64,000 nt of DNA from Sycobia sp. Sy_11 (GCA_018907035.1 JACCIC010000019.1:1122501-1186500); one strand, 5' to 3'. Counted from the stretch's first letter, positions 34,907 to 46,543 are shown. The notes: generated by a model not told the origin, from the letters alone. Made by a program: numbers and translations.

Positions 34907-36168
34907 GTGAAAAATCCAACACTTCCTAGTATAATCCATTCTGCCTCGAAGCCCATACTTGCGTATTTATCGATTATATCACGTTCGTGAAACGCAAGGG
35001 GTCAATCCGTACGGCGGGACGACGGAATTGTGGTGTACATCAAAATTTTAATTGGGCAAAGTAGGCCGCGGGTGCAATCGTTCTCGTAGCGTTCATGCGC
35101 AAACTTTCGAACAATGTTGTTTGTCCAACCGACCGAATCCCTCGTGACCCGAGCACACGGTAATAATTGATTTTTGTCGTCAGTGCGTTTCTGGAGCCGT
35201 TAAATTTCTCGGCTCGAACGGTATTTGAGATTATCGAGAATGCAGATCAAATAAATTCAGATTTGTGCGTTAACGGCAATTTTTCCTCCCTAAAACCTCT
35301 AACAAATTGTCAAATTCGTCACATTTGACGATCAGGACCGCGGAAAAATTCAGCAACTGTCGAGCAGACGTAGAATAGCCAATGTTTTGTTGTAAGTCAA
35401 GAACGTCGATATTACTTAAAATTTTTCATAGAATTATGGGAGGAAAATTAAATAAGCGCGTTGTAAAATTGCTCAAGTATCCTGGAATGGAGAAAAAAAT
35501 CGATACTGCACAAAAGAGCCCCATAGCATTAGCAGTCAAGTCAAAAGAAAATTTCTTTTTTAATTTAATTTGTGCGTATTTCCCTCGGAGGTTCGACGAC
35601 CGATAAGATAAAACGCTATTACATGATATTGGACATAACATGGACTAACGACGAAGAGCAATCTGGCTTTAATATCGATTAAGGTATTAAATATAAAATA
35701 GCGCAGATAGTCATAGGCGGTTCTTTGTCTCTCGTTATTTTCGCGTAAAATAATGCACCCTTAATGTCCGAGCTGGAAGCAAAACTGAATTTTTATTTTC
35801 GATTTTATCCAACAACAGCCAAACGTCTACGTAGTCTACGTACGAGTATCTTTTTTTTTATATTAATTTTATTCATTACAACTGTTCTTATATGACTAAC
35901 ATAACATAAATTTATTCATATATATGTTTTTCCTGACGCGTTCTTCAAAAAATTTTGGTCATTTCATGACTCTGGCGACGAGCCACGAGCATAGCAGCTT
36001 AATACGAAAGATAGTTTTTGCTAATTGTTGACCAATGCAACGTGAACGACACGATGTTTAGTTTGCGAGTAGATAAGGATCAGACATTTTAATATCATAG
36101 AGAAGAGTGACACTGGTATTTTCTATTTATTTCTTAGAGTGTAGCAGGTACTTTATACTAGTCATTGG

Positions 36169-36170
<2 letters not shown>
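34907..36170. other. Non-coding stretch
   Basis: AT-rich. The frame at 35382-35606 (+) contains an ATG at about 35436 starting MGGKLNKRVVKLLKYPG but ends in Phe-rich low-complexity sequence; I found no support for it as a gene. Confidence 0.45.

Positions 36171-36222
<52 letters not shown>
36171..36222. repeat. (TA)n microsatellite
   Basis: A pure run of about 26 units. Confidence 0.95.
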
Positions 36223-36225
<3 letters not shown>

Positions 36226-36700
36226 AATTCAAAAACATACGAACTTACGTCTGATTTCCTAACTAATTTACCTGAACATATTTTGATTAAGTCAAATCAG
36301 TCTACTGAATTTCCATTATATAAGACAGTCGCTAGCAGAGTTGCGTGAGCCAGAGTCTACGAACTCGTTTAATGCGGGAGGGACAGATTTCAACGTAATT
36401 GTACGAAGGTAAAATAAAATTTCATGGAAAATGAACAAATAAGTGCTCTACCCACTTAATAAAAGTACCATGTCTCTTTTTATTAATTACACATTTATTT
36501 GACATTAGGAGCAAACAGACAGTGTACGATAATTTGTATAATCGATGGCGCTTACGAGCGCTCGGCAAAATTGTCCGATAATGAACGCCGAAACGAGGGA
36601 AAAATGTCGTCCTAGCGTACGAGATCGATTGCTTTTCTAAATTCCTAATTGCTTTATTGGACGCTCGTCGAGAAATGAGATTAAAATCTTTCGCTCGTAT
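36223..36700. other. AT-rich spacer
   Basis: Nothing recognised. GC content rises from about 36540. Confidence 0.55.
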
Positions 36701-36845
36701 AATTATTCGTACGAGGCTCGTTTAATTCGGCAAGTGTCGCCGTCAGAGCGCTCGCGCATCGAGGCCTCGAATATTCGTCGGGGCCTTGAGCGCGCCTCGC
36801 GAACGAGCATAAATCACACGGGCCGAGTTTCCGGTCCTCTCTTGT

Positions 36846-36882
<37 letters not shown>

Positions 36883-37200
36883 CTCTCTCCCTCCGACTCC
36901 TGACGACCATCAGTCGACTCGTGTCACACCCACGGCGCGTGATGACCGCCCGGATAATTGGCGCGAGAGCGTGATAGCCGATATCGAGCCGGATTCTGTA
37001 AGGGAATGCGTCAGATGATTCATTCTCCCTCTCTCTCTCTCTCCTCCCCCTCCCGGCCGCAATGTACACGTCGTACATGGAACGCACGAATTTAGGCCTT
37101 CCATCCAATACGTTCTCTCTGTCTTTTTCTTTCTCTATATCTTCCCCCTCCTCTCATCACGGTCAGGGCAGCGAACTCGCGCGTGCGGCGAACCGTATAT
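36701..37200. promoter_or_regulatory. CpG-rich island with two CT tracts
   Basis: CpG-dense sequence at 36720-36840 and 36900-37010, with a pure CT tract at 36850-36879 and a second at about 37028-37044. The pairing of CpG and CT/GA tract recurs in other islands of the window. Confidence 0.35.
36850..36879. repeat. (CT)n microsatellite
   Basis: A pure CT run of about 15 units. Confidence 0.95.
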
Positions 37201-37204
37201 ACGA

Positions 37205-37207
<3 letters not shown>

Positions 37208-37250
<43 letters not shown>
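37208..37250. repeat. (TA)n microsatellite
   Basis: A pure run of about 21 units. Confidence 0.95.
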
Positions 37251-37252
<2 letters not shown>

Positions 37253-37352
37253 CACACATCACATATATATATATTAGCGTATACGCGTCTCGGGCAAGCC
37301 GTCGCGTCGCACCTATATATAAAATTTAATATCAAGGTTGGATAGTTTGAAC

Positions 37353-37355
<3 letters not shown>

Positions 37356-37411
<56 letters not shown>

Positions 37412-37439
37412 ATATACATACATACATACATACATACAT
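37356..37439. repeat. (TA)n then (CATA)n compound microsatellite
   Basis: A TA run at 37356-37408 is followed by about six CATA units at 37417-37439, the same two motifs as at 54293-54385 in reversed order. Confidence 0.95.
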
Positions 37440-37629
37440 TGACGATTGGCCATAATCGTCGATATACAAAATAAAAACTTTTTTTTTCTAACGCGTCGAG
37501 ATTGAATTCTCGAAGCCAGAAGTATGGTAAAACGTTCGTCTTTATACGAAACCTGAAAAAAAATTGATATAATTGAGACGAGCGGACAATGATCTTCAAT
37601 GATGGATCTAATAACTGTAGAGCGTAGAT

Positions 37630-37632
<3 letters not shown>

Positions 37633-37674
<42 letters not shown>
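37633..37674. repeat. (GA)n microsatellite
   Basis: A pure AG run of about 21 units. Confidence 0.95.
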
Positions 37675-37680
<6 letters not shown>

Positions 37681-38428
37681 TAAAAGTTTCATTGAAGTGC
37701 TAGTGGATTATAAATAATTGGCCCCACACGAGTGAACAGACAGCCTTTGTGATTATGATATTTAAGAAAAAAAACAAAACAAAAACATACTTATAAACGT
37801 ATTTTGCATCGTACTTCACAAATTTATCAATGACGATAATGCGATTCTCGTAGTTTTCAAACAAAAATTATTATATTTCAATATCGCTTAAAGTATTTAG
37901 GATACGCGTTTGGGAAGAACTGCCGTTCTATCAAATCTATACTCTCGTTCGTAATTTTATAAAATTTACAACTGTTCAATCGGTCAGTTCTGAGTTTATC
38001 ATTTATTTTGTGTACTGACATTATAATACGCGCAATCGTTCAATCCAATTTTTTTTCTCCTAAAATTACAAGATCGTGCGAATTTGCGTAATATATCGTA
38101 ATTGCGCACGACCTATATTTTGTCCGAAATCAAGGTCAAGCGTACGGTACAATGAAATACCCGACCCTATAGGGCCGATATCGCGCGTATTACAACGGCA
38201 CCGCTGATATATATGATGCATATAACAGAAAACAGTATGAAAAATCAAGAATGAAATAAAAGAATATATACGCAAAGTCAATATATCAATGCGCAAACGA
38301 ACGCGCGCGCGCGCCCCCCGCCCGCAGCATCGATATTATAATCGAGAGTCGAAAGAGTCGTTCACCATCGCACGTATCGTCGGAGTGTAATTTTCAAGTT
38401 CATCGGAGTCAGGGCGCGCGCGTGGACG

Positions 38429-38430
<2 letters not shown>
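37675..38430. other. AT-rich spacer
   Basis: No gene seen. A short GCGCGC patch near 38300-38330 precedes the next TA array. Confidence 0.55.

Positions 38431-38480
<50 letters not shown>
38431..38480. repeat. (TA)n microsatellite
   Basis: A pure run of about 25 units preceded by a GCGCGC patch. Confidence 0.95.
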
Positions 38481-38482
<2 letters not shown>

Positions 38483-38575
38483 CCATATAATGTACACCGC
38501 TATCATTCAAGTCTCCTTTGCAACGGCGCGCCGGCGGGACGAATACGCGCATTGTGATGACCTTCGATTTGTCGG

Positions 38576-38576
<1 letters not shown>

Positions 38577-38610
<34 letters not shown>
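38577..38610. repeat. Compound (TA)n(GA)n microsatellite
   Basis: TA units pass directly into AG units with no spacer. Confidence 0.95.
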
Positions 38611-39034
38611 TATGTAAAGGTGTTGAGTTTAATAACATTGACGTACCCGTTGATAAAATAATCAGCGGTAAAGTTTCGCAGGCTAAATATATTATACATG
38701 AATGGGATCAATGAAAAATTGAAACGTTTCATAAATATCCGTGCTCTCTGATTAGGAAAAATTTTATTCTTACATATTTCATTTCTATTTTTTCTGCGAA
38801 CTTATCTCGGCTATAATTGTATCTTTTTCTCGATATGAAAATACCACTTCTTGTGTAAAGATATTTGGTATTGTAATAATTTCATCGAATTTTTTAATGA
38901 TCCTCTGATCCATTCGTATGTATGGTCATTAATTTGAATGGATTGCAGATACTTGGTTACAATTTCAATGTTATACATTTTAAAGACGCATCATAATATA
39001 TATGTATAATACACATTTGGCGCTCAGTTTTTCA

Positions 39035-39036
<2 letters not shown>
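38611..39036. other. AT-rich spacer
   Basis: Nothing recognised. Confidence 0.6.

Positions 39037-39091
<55 letters not shown>
39037..39091. repeat. (CA)n microsatellite
   Basis: A pure CA run of about 27 units, the longest CA tract in the window. Confidence 0.95.
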
Positions 39092-39092
<1 letters not shown>

Positions 39093-39496
39093 ACAATGAA
39101 TTCGAAAAGTGTAATATTGGCGTAGAACATTGGCATACCAATAATATTTCCATTCATATGCTTCACATTCAAATTGCGCATATATTTATCGATGACCGCG
39201 GACAGATATATGTTATCGCTAAGGTAGTTTACGCATGGGCTTGTGCGCGCGCCTGTGTATGTGTGTTCGCGTCCTAGAGAATTATTATGTCCGTTTACCT
39301 TTGACACTGTAAAGTTTGAAGGAGCCTCAACATCTTGTGATTTAATATCATTCGGAAAACTCGTTTGCGCGCTTAAAAAGCGACGTTATTATACAAATTC
39401 AAAAAAAAAAAAAAGAATTCGATATTTTAAATACGATCAATTATGGAATTATTCTTTATTGTTTCGTACGTACACAGCCCCACACACAGACACGTG

Positions 39497-39500
39497 TGCG

Positions 39501-39533
<33 letters not shown>
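39497..39533. repeat. Compound (GC)n(CA)n microsatellite
   Basis: A GCGCGC run changes directly into CACACA. Confidence 0.95.
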
Positions 39534-40216
39534 GTACATACACGCACAGTTTTGTAGATATATACTGTGCTATCTCTATACAATACGTGTAAGAGTTCGA
39601 GCCGATCCAGGAAAGAGAACGCAAATTCTGGCTTTGAACCGTATCAAGATGTATATATATATATATGAAATGATTCAGTTCCGACACCGCGCTTCGACCG
39701 CATGCGCGAGCTCGCGCGCGTGCTCGCTCAAGGTTTGTCCTGACAATGATTGACAATTTTTTTATACGTTTATTAATATGTAATTATGTGTTCGAGCGCC
39801 GAAGACAGAGACCCGATCGCGCTTTACCTACGGTATACGTAAGTCCAACGTGCGCGCTAAAAGAGCTTCGTATGCTGCGTACATACATATATTTAGTCGG
39901 GGAAAAAAATTAGCCATGAAATTTCGAACGCAGTCCAGAATGCGCCAACGATGCGCGCACGACGCACGCGACGGGTAAAGAGCCCGCGATCGCGCCGCGG
40001 TTAACCGCGAAGCGCATTACAGTCGGGATTGAATGAGCATCGGGAATGGCGCATTCGGTATCGGCGCGATGATAGAAACGAAAGAATGGGAGAGCGATAG
40101 AGAGAGATAGGTTTGTGATAGAGCGAGACGGCAAGAGCACGTGCGAGAAAAGAAAAGAGTCTGGGATAATGATAGATATGCTGGATAGAGAGAAAAATAG
40201 GGTGTGTGTAAGAATG

Positions 40217-40218
<2 letters not shown>
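39534..40218. other. Mixed-composition spacer with GC patches
   Basis: GC-rich patches at 39690-39730 and 39940-40020; no supported exon. Confidence 0.5.
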
Positions 40219-40251
<33 letters not shown>

Positions 40252-40430
40252 GAGGGGGGTGAGGGAGTATGTGAGAGAATGAGAGACCTAGCATCGTCGA
40301 CGCGATAAGGGGAGAGAGAGACAGACACAGAATGAGAGAGAAAGAGAAAGATAGCGCGTGCGAGTAGCCGGCTAAGACGAAGACGAATACGTGCGGTGCG
40401 CGTGCAGTACGAGGAGAAGGAGAAGGAGAG
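40219..40430. repeat. GA-rich domain with a pure (GA)n core
   Basis: The core GA run spans about 40220-40248, but GAGA-rich sequence extends from about 40070 to 40430. Antisense frames here (40001-40486 and 40017-40748) are Ser/Leu-rich products of the tract and are not genes. Confidence 0.85.
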
Positions 40431-41500
40431 AAAAAAATCATACATATAATGTACACATATGTATATAATATCGCCGTGGCGCGCAAGAGCGAGACGGAGC
40501 ACGACCGTGTGACCTTGTCCTTGAGAATAATCTTTACTCGTTATCGGACGTGCGCACGACGTTTCATATATATATATACAATACCCGCGGCGCGCTACGA
40601 CGCCCGACGAAGCTCCCGGCGCGGCTTCGTGGGCTTTATATATCATATGCACTGTTAGAACACAACGTGAGCAGCGGGGACTCATATAAGTTCCCCTCCC
40701 CTGCCCCTCGTGCGTATTCTTAAATCTTGGAGCTTCGAGGTGGTTCACTTATCCGTTCGTCCCCTAATGCGGCTACTATTGTGCCGTAGCGAGCTCGTAA
40801 AATTAACTTCGACTAAACAACTAAACGGAAACCAAACCTTTTCCTCACGTAATCGACGCCCCGACCCTCTGATGTTCTTACCGATTACCCAACAATTATT
40901 CATCGGTCGTCGTTAAATTCCATGCCTCTGCTCATTGGCCCTTCAACTTCGGCATATAACGCAAAAACTATTTAATTCTTCCAAAATGCATACGATCCTT
41001 GTATTCGACTTCCCCCGGCCCATTACCGATTCGCTAGTGCCGACTGTCATACTCAGAACACGCTGCGCGCGCGTGTGCGCGCAACAACTACCATGGGCCT
41101 AAAATTACTTGCAGTCGATAAATAAATATACACATCTCTCTGACGACACGACGGGAAAATTTTGCCATTGCCGCACAAGCGACCACGAACGAACGTATGT
41201 CCGATGATTATCCGATCCTTTCCCGTCACACGCGTCACGCGTACAGCTTCCCCGGGGCGCCGCGGCCCGGCGGAGGATCCGGCAATGCGATAATTGCAGC
41301 GGCGAACGAATTTGCTCGGCAACGGTGCCCTCTGTATAATACATACCCAGCGCCAATGATGAGCCGCTTCTCGCGAAACGATTGGCCGTCGCGTCGCCGG
41401 CGCGAACTTTTCGCTCTACGTCCGAGACAAGGATGTAGTGCAAAAATTAGGCAATAATACATTGACATTACACACACGATGAGCTAAATAAAAAAAACGA
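40431..41500. other. Moderately CpG-rich stretch
   Basis: GC-rich patches at 40560-40640 and 41190-41450 with open frames on both strands. None has domain character. On the minus strand it lies beyond the poly(A) signal of the candidate exon at 41659-41886. Confidence 0.45.
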
Positions 41501-41518
41501 CAGTTCGTGTACATAATC

Positions 41519-41524
41519 TTTATT
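41519..41524 (-). promoter_or_regulatory. Poly(A) signal AATAAA (minus strand)
   Basis: TTTATT on the plus strand reads AATAAA on the minus strand, 135 bases after the stop codon of the candidate terminal exon at 41659-41886. Confidence 0.4.
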
Positions 41525-41538
41525 TTGATCGTTACTGA

Positions 41539-41574
41539 ACACACACACGCGCGCGCGCGCGCGCACACACACAC
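41539..41574. repeat. (AC)n(GC)n(AC)n compound microsatellite
   Basis: A mirror-like arrangement of AC, GC and AC units. If the minus-strand candidate is real, it falls in the 3' untranslated region. Confidence 0.95.
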
Positions 41575-41658
41575 TTTAATCGTAAAAAAAAACGCTGTTT
41601 CTGTTACAGTCGAGATGAACGTGGTCGAACAGAATAAAGAAGCGCGAACACGTTAAAA

Positions 41659-41886
41659 TTACAAACCGAGCTTGTGCAACTGTTTGTTATCGTAAAAGTT
41701 GAGGCGGGATACGTTCTCTGGGACGCAGCTGCTGTCGTCTCGACGCCGAACGCCGATCGAGTCCGAGCCCGTACGTCTCGCCTGCCTTGGCCTTGCATCC
41801 GAGCCACGCGAGCCTCGGTCCCCATAGGCCTTCTTTTCTTTATCATCCGAAATCGCACTCGTCGTAATTTTTTTTTTCTCGGGCAT
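41659..41886 (-). CDS. Candidate terminal coding exon, unknown gene
   Basis: On the minus strand a 75-codon frame begins at an ATG at 41886 and ends at TAA (41659-41661). It is hydrophilic and basic, with acidic and Ser patches: KKAYGDRGSRGSD around 18-30, RRRDDSSCVPENVSRL around 48-62, then NFYDNKQLHKLGL at the end. A minus-strand AATAAA lies 135 bases downstream. Just inside the start is a run of ten A (41868-41877). A second frame, open from 42012, reads into this run and would join the first if the run were nine A, so the true exon may extend upstream to an acceptor before 41990. A third frame is also open (41604-42053), so coding status is unproven. No family is recognised. Confidence 0.35.
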   Translation of the reverse strand: MPEKKKITTSAISDDKEKKAYGDRGSRGSDARPRQARRTGSDSIGVRRRDDSSCVPENVSRLNFYDNKQLHKLGL

Positions 41887-41930
41887 TCGGATTTCGTAGT
41901 TTTATCGGGGCGTAGATCTGTTGCGCGTGT

Positions 41931-41960
41931 CGGTGTAAACCGCTGTAAGCCGGTGTAAAC
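41931..41960. repeat. Triplicated decamer
   Basis: CGGTGTAAAC, CGCTGTAAGC and CGGTGTAAAC stand in exact 10-base phase: first and third identical, middle with two changes. Confidence 0.7.
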
Positions 41961-42053
41961 GTTCGTTCCAAACTCACGGCCCAGAAATTGGGAGAGAAAC
42001 ATTAGAAACGTGTCACGGCCTAGACATATCGCGTTTCGTCGAGGTTCGATCAA

Positions 42054-43190
42054 TTTTAATAAATCTCATTATTCGGTAGCGTAAGTGTTGCGGTAAAATA
42101 CCCAATAAAACAATGAAACGTTCCAAACAAAATATTTTCACATTTCACGGTAACGCCGAGCAAACTACCGATTGGGCAAAGATTCATTCGAATTAAATTC
42201 AGATAAACGAGAGAGAAGGGATTTGAAAAACAAGCGATTCTGTCTCGAACAGTTGGAAAATTTTCCTTCTTAATCTGAATGTTCGATTGTACTACATTTA
42301 ATGTCAACAGATATCAAGTCGTTTCGACACAACCAGAGTGTGGAAGTTTTACGTTTATCGATTCGTGTAATAATGGAAAAGAAATCTATCCAGTCGGGAC
42401 GTTGACTTGAACTTAAAGAAAAAACATGTAAAGTGCGCAGCAGGTGCTTTTATCCGTGAGTAGCGGTAACGGGCGGCCACTTGTACCGACCAACTTCACT
42501 GCAATGACAGAGAAATAATGGAAATATTTCCGGTGCGATATTAACGAATTGGATAATTTACGACGATCCCTCAGATTTCGACGCTAATGCCCGCGGCGGA
42601 GAGAATCCTTTTCATAGAGTTAGAGTTACCTTGATTCGACCTCAGACCTCTCGGGTATAAAACCCTAAAGCCGCCTCAACGTCCTGAACCCGTAAGAATG
42701 CATCGATTGCCCATTGAAGATCGCGACGATTATTCCAAATAAATACTGGAGTATATCCAATATTGCTATATCAGATCCATGCGAATAGTGAGTCTCATCT
42801 ATATATATATATATATGCATGCGAATCAACACGAGGGTCTGGCCTATTTTTAAGAAAAACAAACCGTCGTTGACTTCCTCGTATCGTTAAAAAAAATGGC
42901 ACATTATGCCTCCGTTTCACCTCAAATTTTTAAGGTCGAATAAGCGATCTACGGTGGCCTTAAATGAATTTTTGATAAAATTTTTTTTGCACCCCCCCCC
43001 CCAGCTACACCATCAGTTACAAATTATACATACGAATCCCCCAGTCCCCCCGCCCCCTCGATGCCCGCAGTACAGACACATAGCAATGTAGTAATAAAAA
43101 TACAGCAATGGCAGAAGCACTGATTGCGCGCAATAGCGCAAGTTTCGTTAAAGTGTTTGTCTGTATTTACGTATGTATATATGTATGTAC
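42054..43190. other. Mixed-composition stretch
   Basis: No upstream exon of the minus-strand candidate could be identified. A C11 run lies near 42992-43002 and C-rich patches at 43035-43055. Confidence 0.5.
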
Positions 43191-43199
43191 GTGCGCACA

Positions 43200-43660
43200 C
43201 CCGCATACAGAGGCGTATTCCCGCGCGACCGTTGCTTCGCCCGCGGCGCTCGTCCCGCGGCTTACGAAACTTTATTTTGTCGCTCTACTCCGCGGCGGCG
43301 GCGGCGGCGGCGGCGGCGCGCGAAGGACGAATCCGCCGGTGCTCCGCGCGCCGCGAGGCGGCGGGAAAATTTCGAGTCCGTCCGGCGTATGCGCGCACGT
43401 GGGCTTTACCTTCCTCTCCCTCCGCCGGCGACCGCTGACGTCACGCGGACACACTCGCGCGCCCGCGGAACGGTAACTCGGCTGCTCTTACGTCACGCGG
43501 TGCGGGGCGCGAGGAAAAGAGAGAGGGGGGGAGGGGAGGAACACGTTTCACCTCGCGTATATATATATATACGTACGCGTATAAATTCTATACACACACA
43601 CTCGTTACCCTCGCGGTGAACTTGGGGATTCGCATCGCGTTATCGCGTCAGTTTGTTCAT
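43200..43660 (+). promoter_or_regulatory. CpG island promoter candidate: CGG tract, CRE sites, TATA-like box
   Basis: A dense CpG island carries a (CGG)n tract at 43291-43318, a palindromic TGACGTCA at 43436-43443 (the CREB/ATF site) and a second half site sharing the 11-mer ACGTCACGCGG (43438-43448 and 43490-43500). A G-rich segment follows at about 43520-43538, then TATAAA at 43580-43585 and an initiator-like TCAGTT at 43648-43653. The order fits a plus-strand promoter. No downstream coding exon was recognised in the next kilobase. Confidence 0.4.
43291..43318. repeat. (CGG)n trinucleotide tract
   Basis: About nine uninterrupted CGG units inside the CpG island. Confidence 0.9.
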
Positions 43661-44078
43661 TTATGTGTGTATAAGTATGTGTATATACGTATGTATAGAT
43701 GTAATTAAAATGAGGAAATTTTTAGGTGGTAGAAAAATTAATATTTTTATAACATTTTCGGATTCAACTTGCTTTCTTCAAGTACTAGCTTTAAATAATA
43801 ATAAAAGAGCAGGACTCCTAATTTTTTTACAATCTTCTCTGTTCGTAGTAAAAATTCGTAGTAAAAAGTTTTATTAAAAAAATGATTATAAATTTATGGA
43901 ATAAGTAATAATGAGTTACGTCATTATTATGAAGCAGAACTATATTTGATGCCCGCAAGATTGTCCTTTATCATTCAATAATCGAGAGTTTTTTTCCATA
44001 AAATAAAATTTTTATTTTGCTTGTCACGTATGTAACATCAGTACCATATTATAATAATCGTGGAAACATTCTGATACT
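43661..44078. other. AT-rich spacer
   Basis: Begins with TGTA-rich sequence to about 43700, then AT-rich. Nothing recognised. Confidence 0.55.
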
Positions 44079-44110
44079 TTTTTTCTTGACATATTAATGT
44101 CAAGAAAAAA
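44079..44110. other. Perfect 14-bp inverted repeat, 4-base loop
   Basis: TTTTTTCTTGACAT (44079-44092) and ATGTCAAGAAAAAA (44097-44110) pair perfectly around the loop ATTA. It could be a hairpin, a terminator-like structure or the remnant of a palindromic element. The T-rich arm limits specificity. Confidence 0.6.
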
Positions 44111-45360
44111 GTCGATTTTTTAATACGTTTTTTGTTTTTCAACGAACAATGAAATTCCCTCAGTTTTATTCAGCAATATTAGAAACATGTAATTCTTGTC
44201 ATTCTCTGAGAAAATCCAGTTTTCCGTAATTTCTCAGCAGTACAGGCGCATTCAGATTGGAGCTGCGTTGGATTATTTAAGCGTAGCCGGAATAATGCGG
44301 CGAAAAGTACCATAAAGACAGAGAGTAAGCCGAGCTACGCGCGAATGACGTAATTGGAGTTACTGGGGACGTATCGCTCAGCGCGTCCGACAGGTCTCGC
44401 TTTTCGGTCGGCGTTGTCCGCTGTCTTTCGGTTAATTTGCGCCGCAAGTGTTTTTTTTTACGCAGAGCCCCCCGCTGCATTTCCATCGGATTTTCCACGT
44501 CCTGCGCGGCAATATCTCAATATCTCAAATCATCGCGCGTCGGGATATTTTTTCCTCCTCACGCGTTTCGTAGCTTCGCCACGGAACGATCGAAGCTCGT
44601 ACCGTCGAACGGTTTGGTCGGTCACTGGACGCTCGTCCACGTCTTGCGACATTTACCATGCGCATCTCTCGCGTCTGATATTTTCGCTTCCACGTATTTG
44701 ACACATCATTAGATGTGATTGTATAAATTCAAAAGTCCAATAACACAGACCTTGAAACTTTTGGATTTTATTCCATAGTGATATATAATAACGGAGATTT
44801 TGCCTGAGATTTTTTTTTTTTTTTCGGGCGAAAAATAAAGGGTATTACTATTCATAAAGATGAGCACGAGCTAAATTCGTAAATGCAGAGTCAAAGGTAA
44901 AATTGCCGGCTGATTTGTTTTTGGTAATAAATACAGTTGAACGATAAAACGAACGGTGGTGCCGTGTTTTGTACAGTACAAACTTAGAACAGTAAAACAG
45001 TGTACGTCTCGAGGCAATCTTCCATCCTGTCAGCTGGAGAAAATAAGACGTGAAAATTTTCTAAAATTTAAATATACCCTTGGGCTTGGTCTCCTAGTGC
45101 GCGCTATATCATCCAAGCATCTTTCATTATTATAAACGGAATCGACGATGCTCGCGATCTTTCGCGGCGCCTCTTATAGGCCGGCGAATCAATCACAATT
45201 TATGAAATGGGGGAAGCGAGAGTTCGCGCGAGCCTTGATGACGGAAAGGATGAGAAAATATACGGGAGTCCCGGAAATCCGATTGCATATGCAGAAATTA
45301 TATCGCGTAAATTGAGGTTTTCACTGATTTTTTAAAGCTTCCCTTTTCCTCTTCTTTTCT

Positions 45361-45392
<32 letters not shown>

Positions 45393-45498
45393 TAAACAGA
45401 ATATAAGGCTGACTCAATATTGATATGTTTACCCAAGACACGAAGGACGACTTAATCGTGTCATTTGTACACCGGAATTTGTAATGAAGCACGCACCG

Positions 45499-45500
<2 letters not shown>
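44111..45500. other. Mixed-composition stretch
   Basis: A GC-richer patch at 44330-44690 has open frames on both strands without domains. A T-rich run lies near 44811-44824 and a CTTTT-rich stretch at 45350-45395. Confidence 0.5.

Positions 45501-45554
<54 letters not shown>
45501..45554. repeat. (TA)n microsatellite
   Basis: A pure run of about 27 units. Confidence 0.95.
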
Positions 45555-45559
<5 letters not shown>

Positions 45560-45668
45560 CTGAAAAGTCGTAAAACACAGGGCATTAATCGCTCGGCGCG
45601 ACAAAAATCTGTCGCTTGTCCGCAAGAAATTAACGACGAAAACATCGCGAACGATCACAACTAGAGAG

Positions 45669-45671
<3 letters not shown>

Positions 45672-45732
<61 letters not shown>
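45672..45732. repeat. (TA)n microsatellite
   Basis: A pure run of about 30 units, 118 bases after the previous array. Confidence 0.95.
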
Positions 45733-45735
<3 letters not shown>

Positions 45736-45903
45736 TACTAAACCTCCATTGCCATATAACGCTTCGGAATTTAAATGGAGCTCTCCTCGGCCGCGCGGCT
45801 GCGGCATCGGGCAAAGGCCACAACCGATTAACCGCTATATAAACTTCCGTCCTCCACGCCATGCTCAGTGTGCGTCGGATAAAAAGTGCTCCGAACGTTC
45901 CTA

Positions 45904-45924
45904 TATATATATATATATATATAT
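45904..45924. repeat. (TA)n microsatellite
   Basis: A pure run of about 10 units, the third in 420 bases. Confidence 0.95.
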
Positions 45925-46543
45925 GCGTGTGTATAATTCAATGTTTCACGCGCTGCCTCGGTGTTCCCGAACTCTTAAAAAATTAACAAAACCAACGAAC
46001 AAACATTCATGGCCGGAATTTTTGGATAAAAGCAATTTATTCCCTTGTAAATTGTGGCGGATGTTTTGCGTTTTTAAATGAGATGTTTTTTTCAATCCTC
46101 GAAAGTCACAACACTTTTTAAAGACACAAGTTTGAATAATCAACAATTTTTTTCACGATCATTTTTATAAATTGAATTTTTAGCAATTGTTAGAAAATAC
46201 ACGATTACTAGAATTAATCGAATAAAGGTGATATATAATTACAAAGGTCTTAATATCTAATAATCGTGCGAAAAATTAGACGATTGAAGAGTTCATTTTA
46301 CTTTATTAAAATAAAATATTCGGTAAAGACATTGCTTTTCACGATCGTATAAATGAACTTTTCATTTATGATTATTCATCTTTTTTACGTTATTGCAATT
46401 TAAGAAGACGTAAATACGATATACTATTTTATTATCGAAGCGTTTAGAGCCATACTTGACGCGAGTTGATTTCCGCACATCAGAAACGTGGACGATCGGC
46501 TAATATGAAAATATGAGCTACGAGCCGAAAACTATTATACGAT

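Noticed and set aside
35382..35606. Frame beginning MGGKLNKRVV
   Set aside because: The start resembles a myristoylation-like Met-Gly but the rest is unremarkable, the region is AT-rich and no splice context is seen.
40017..40748. 243-codon minus-strand open frame
   Set aside because: The reading is the complement of a GA-rich domain, giving Ser/Leu repeats. No start context or family signature.
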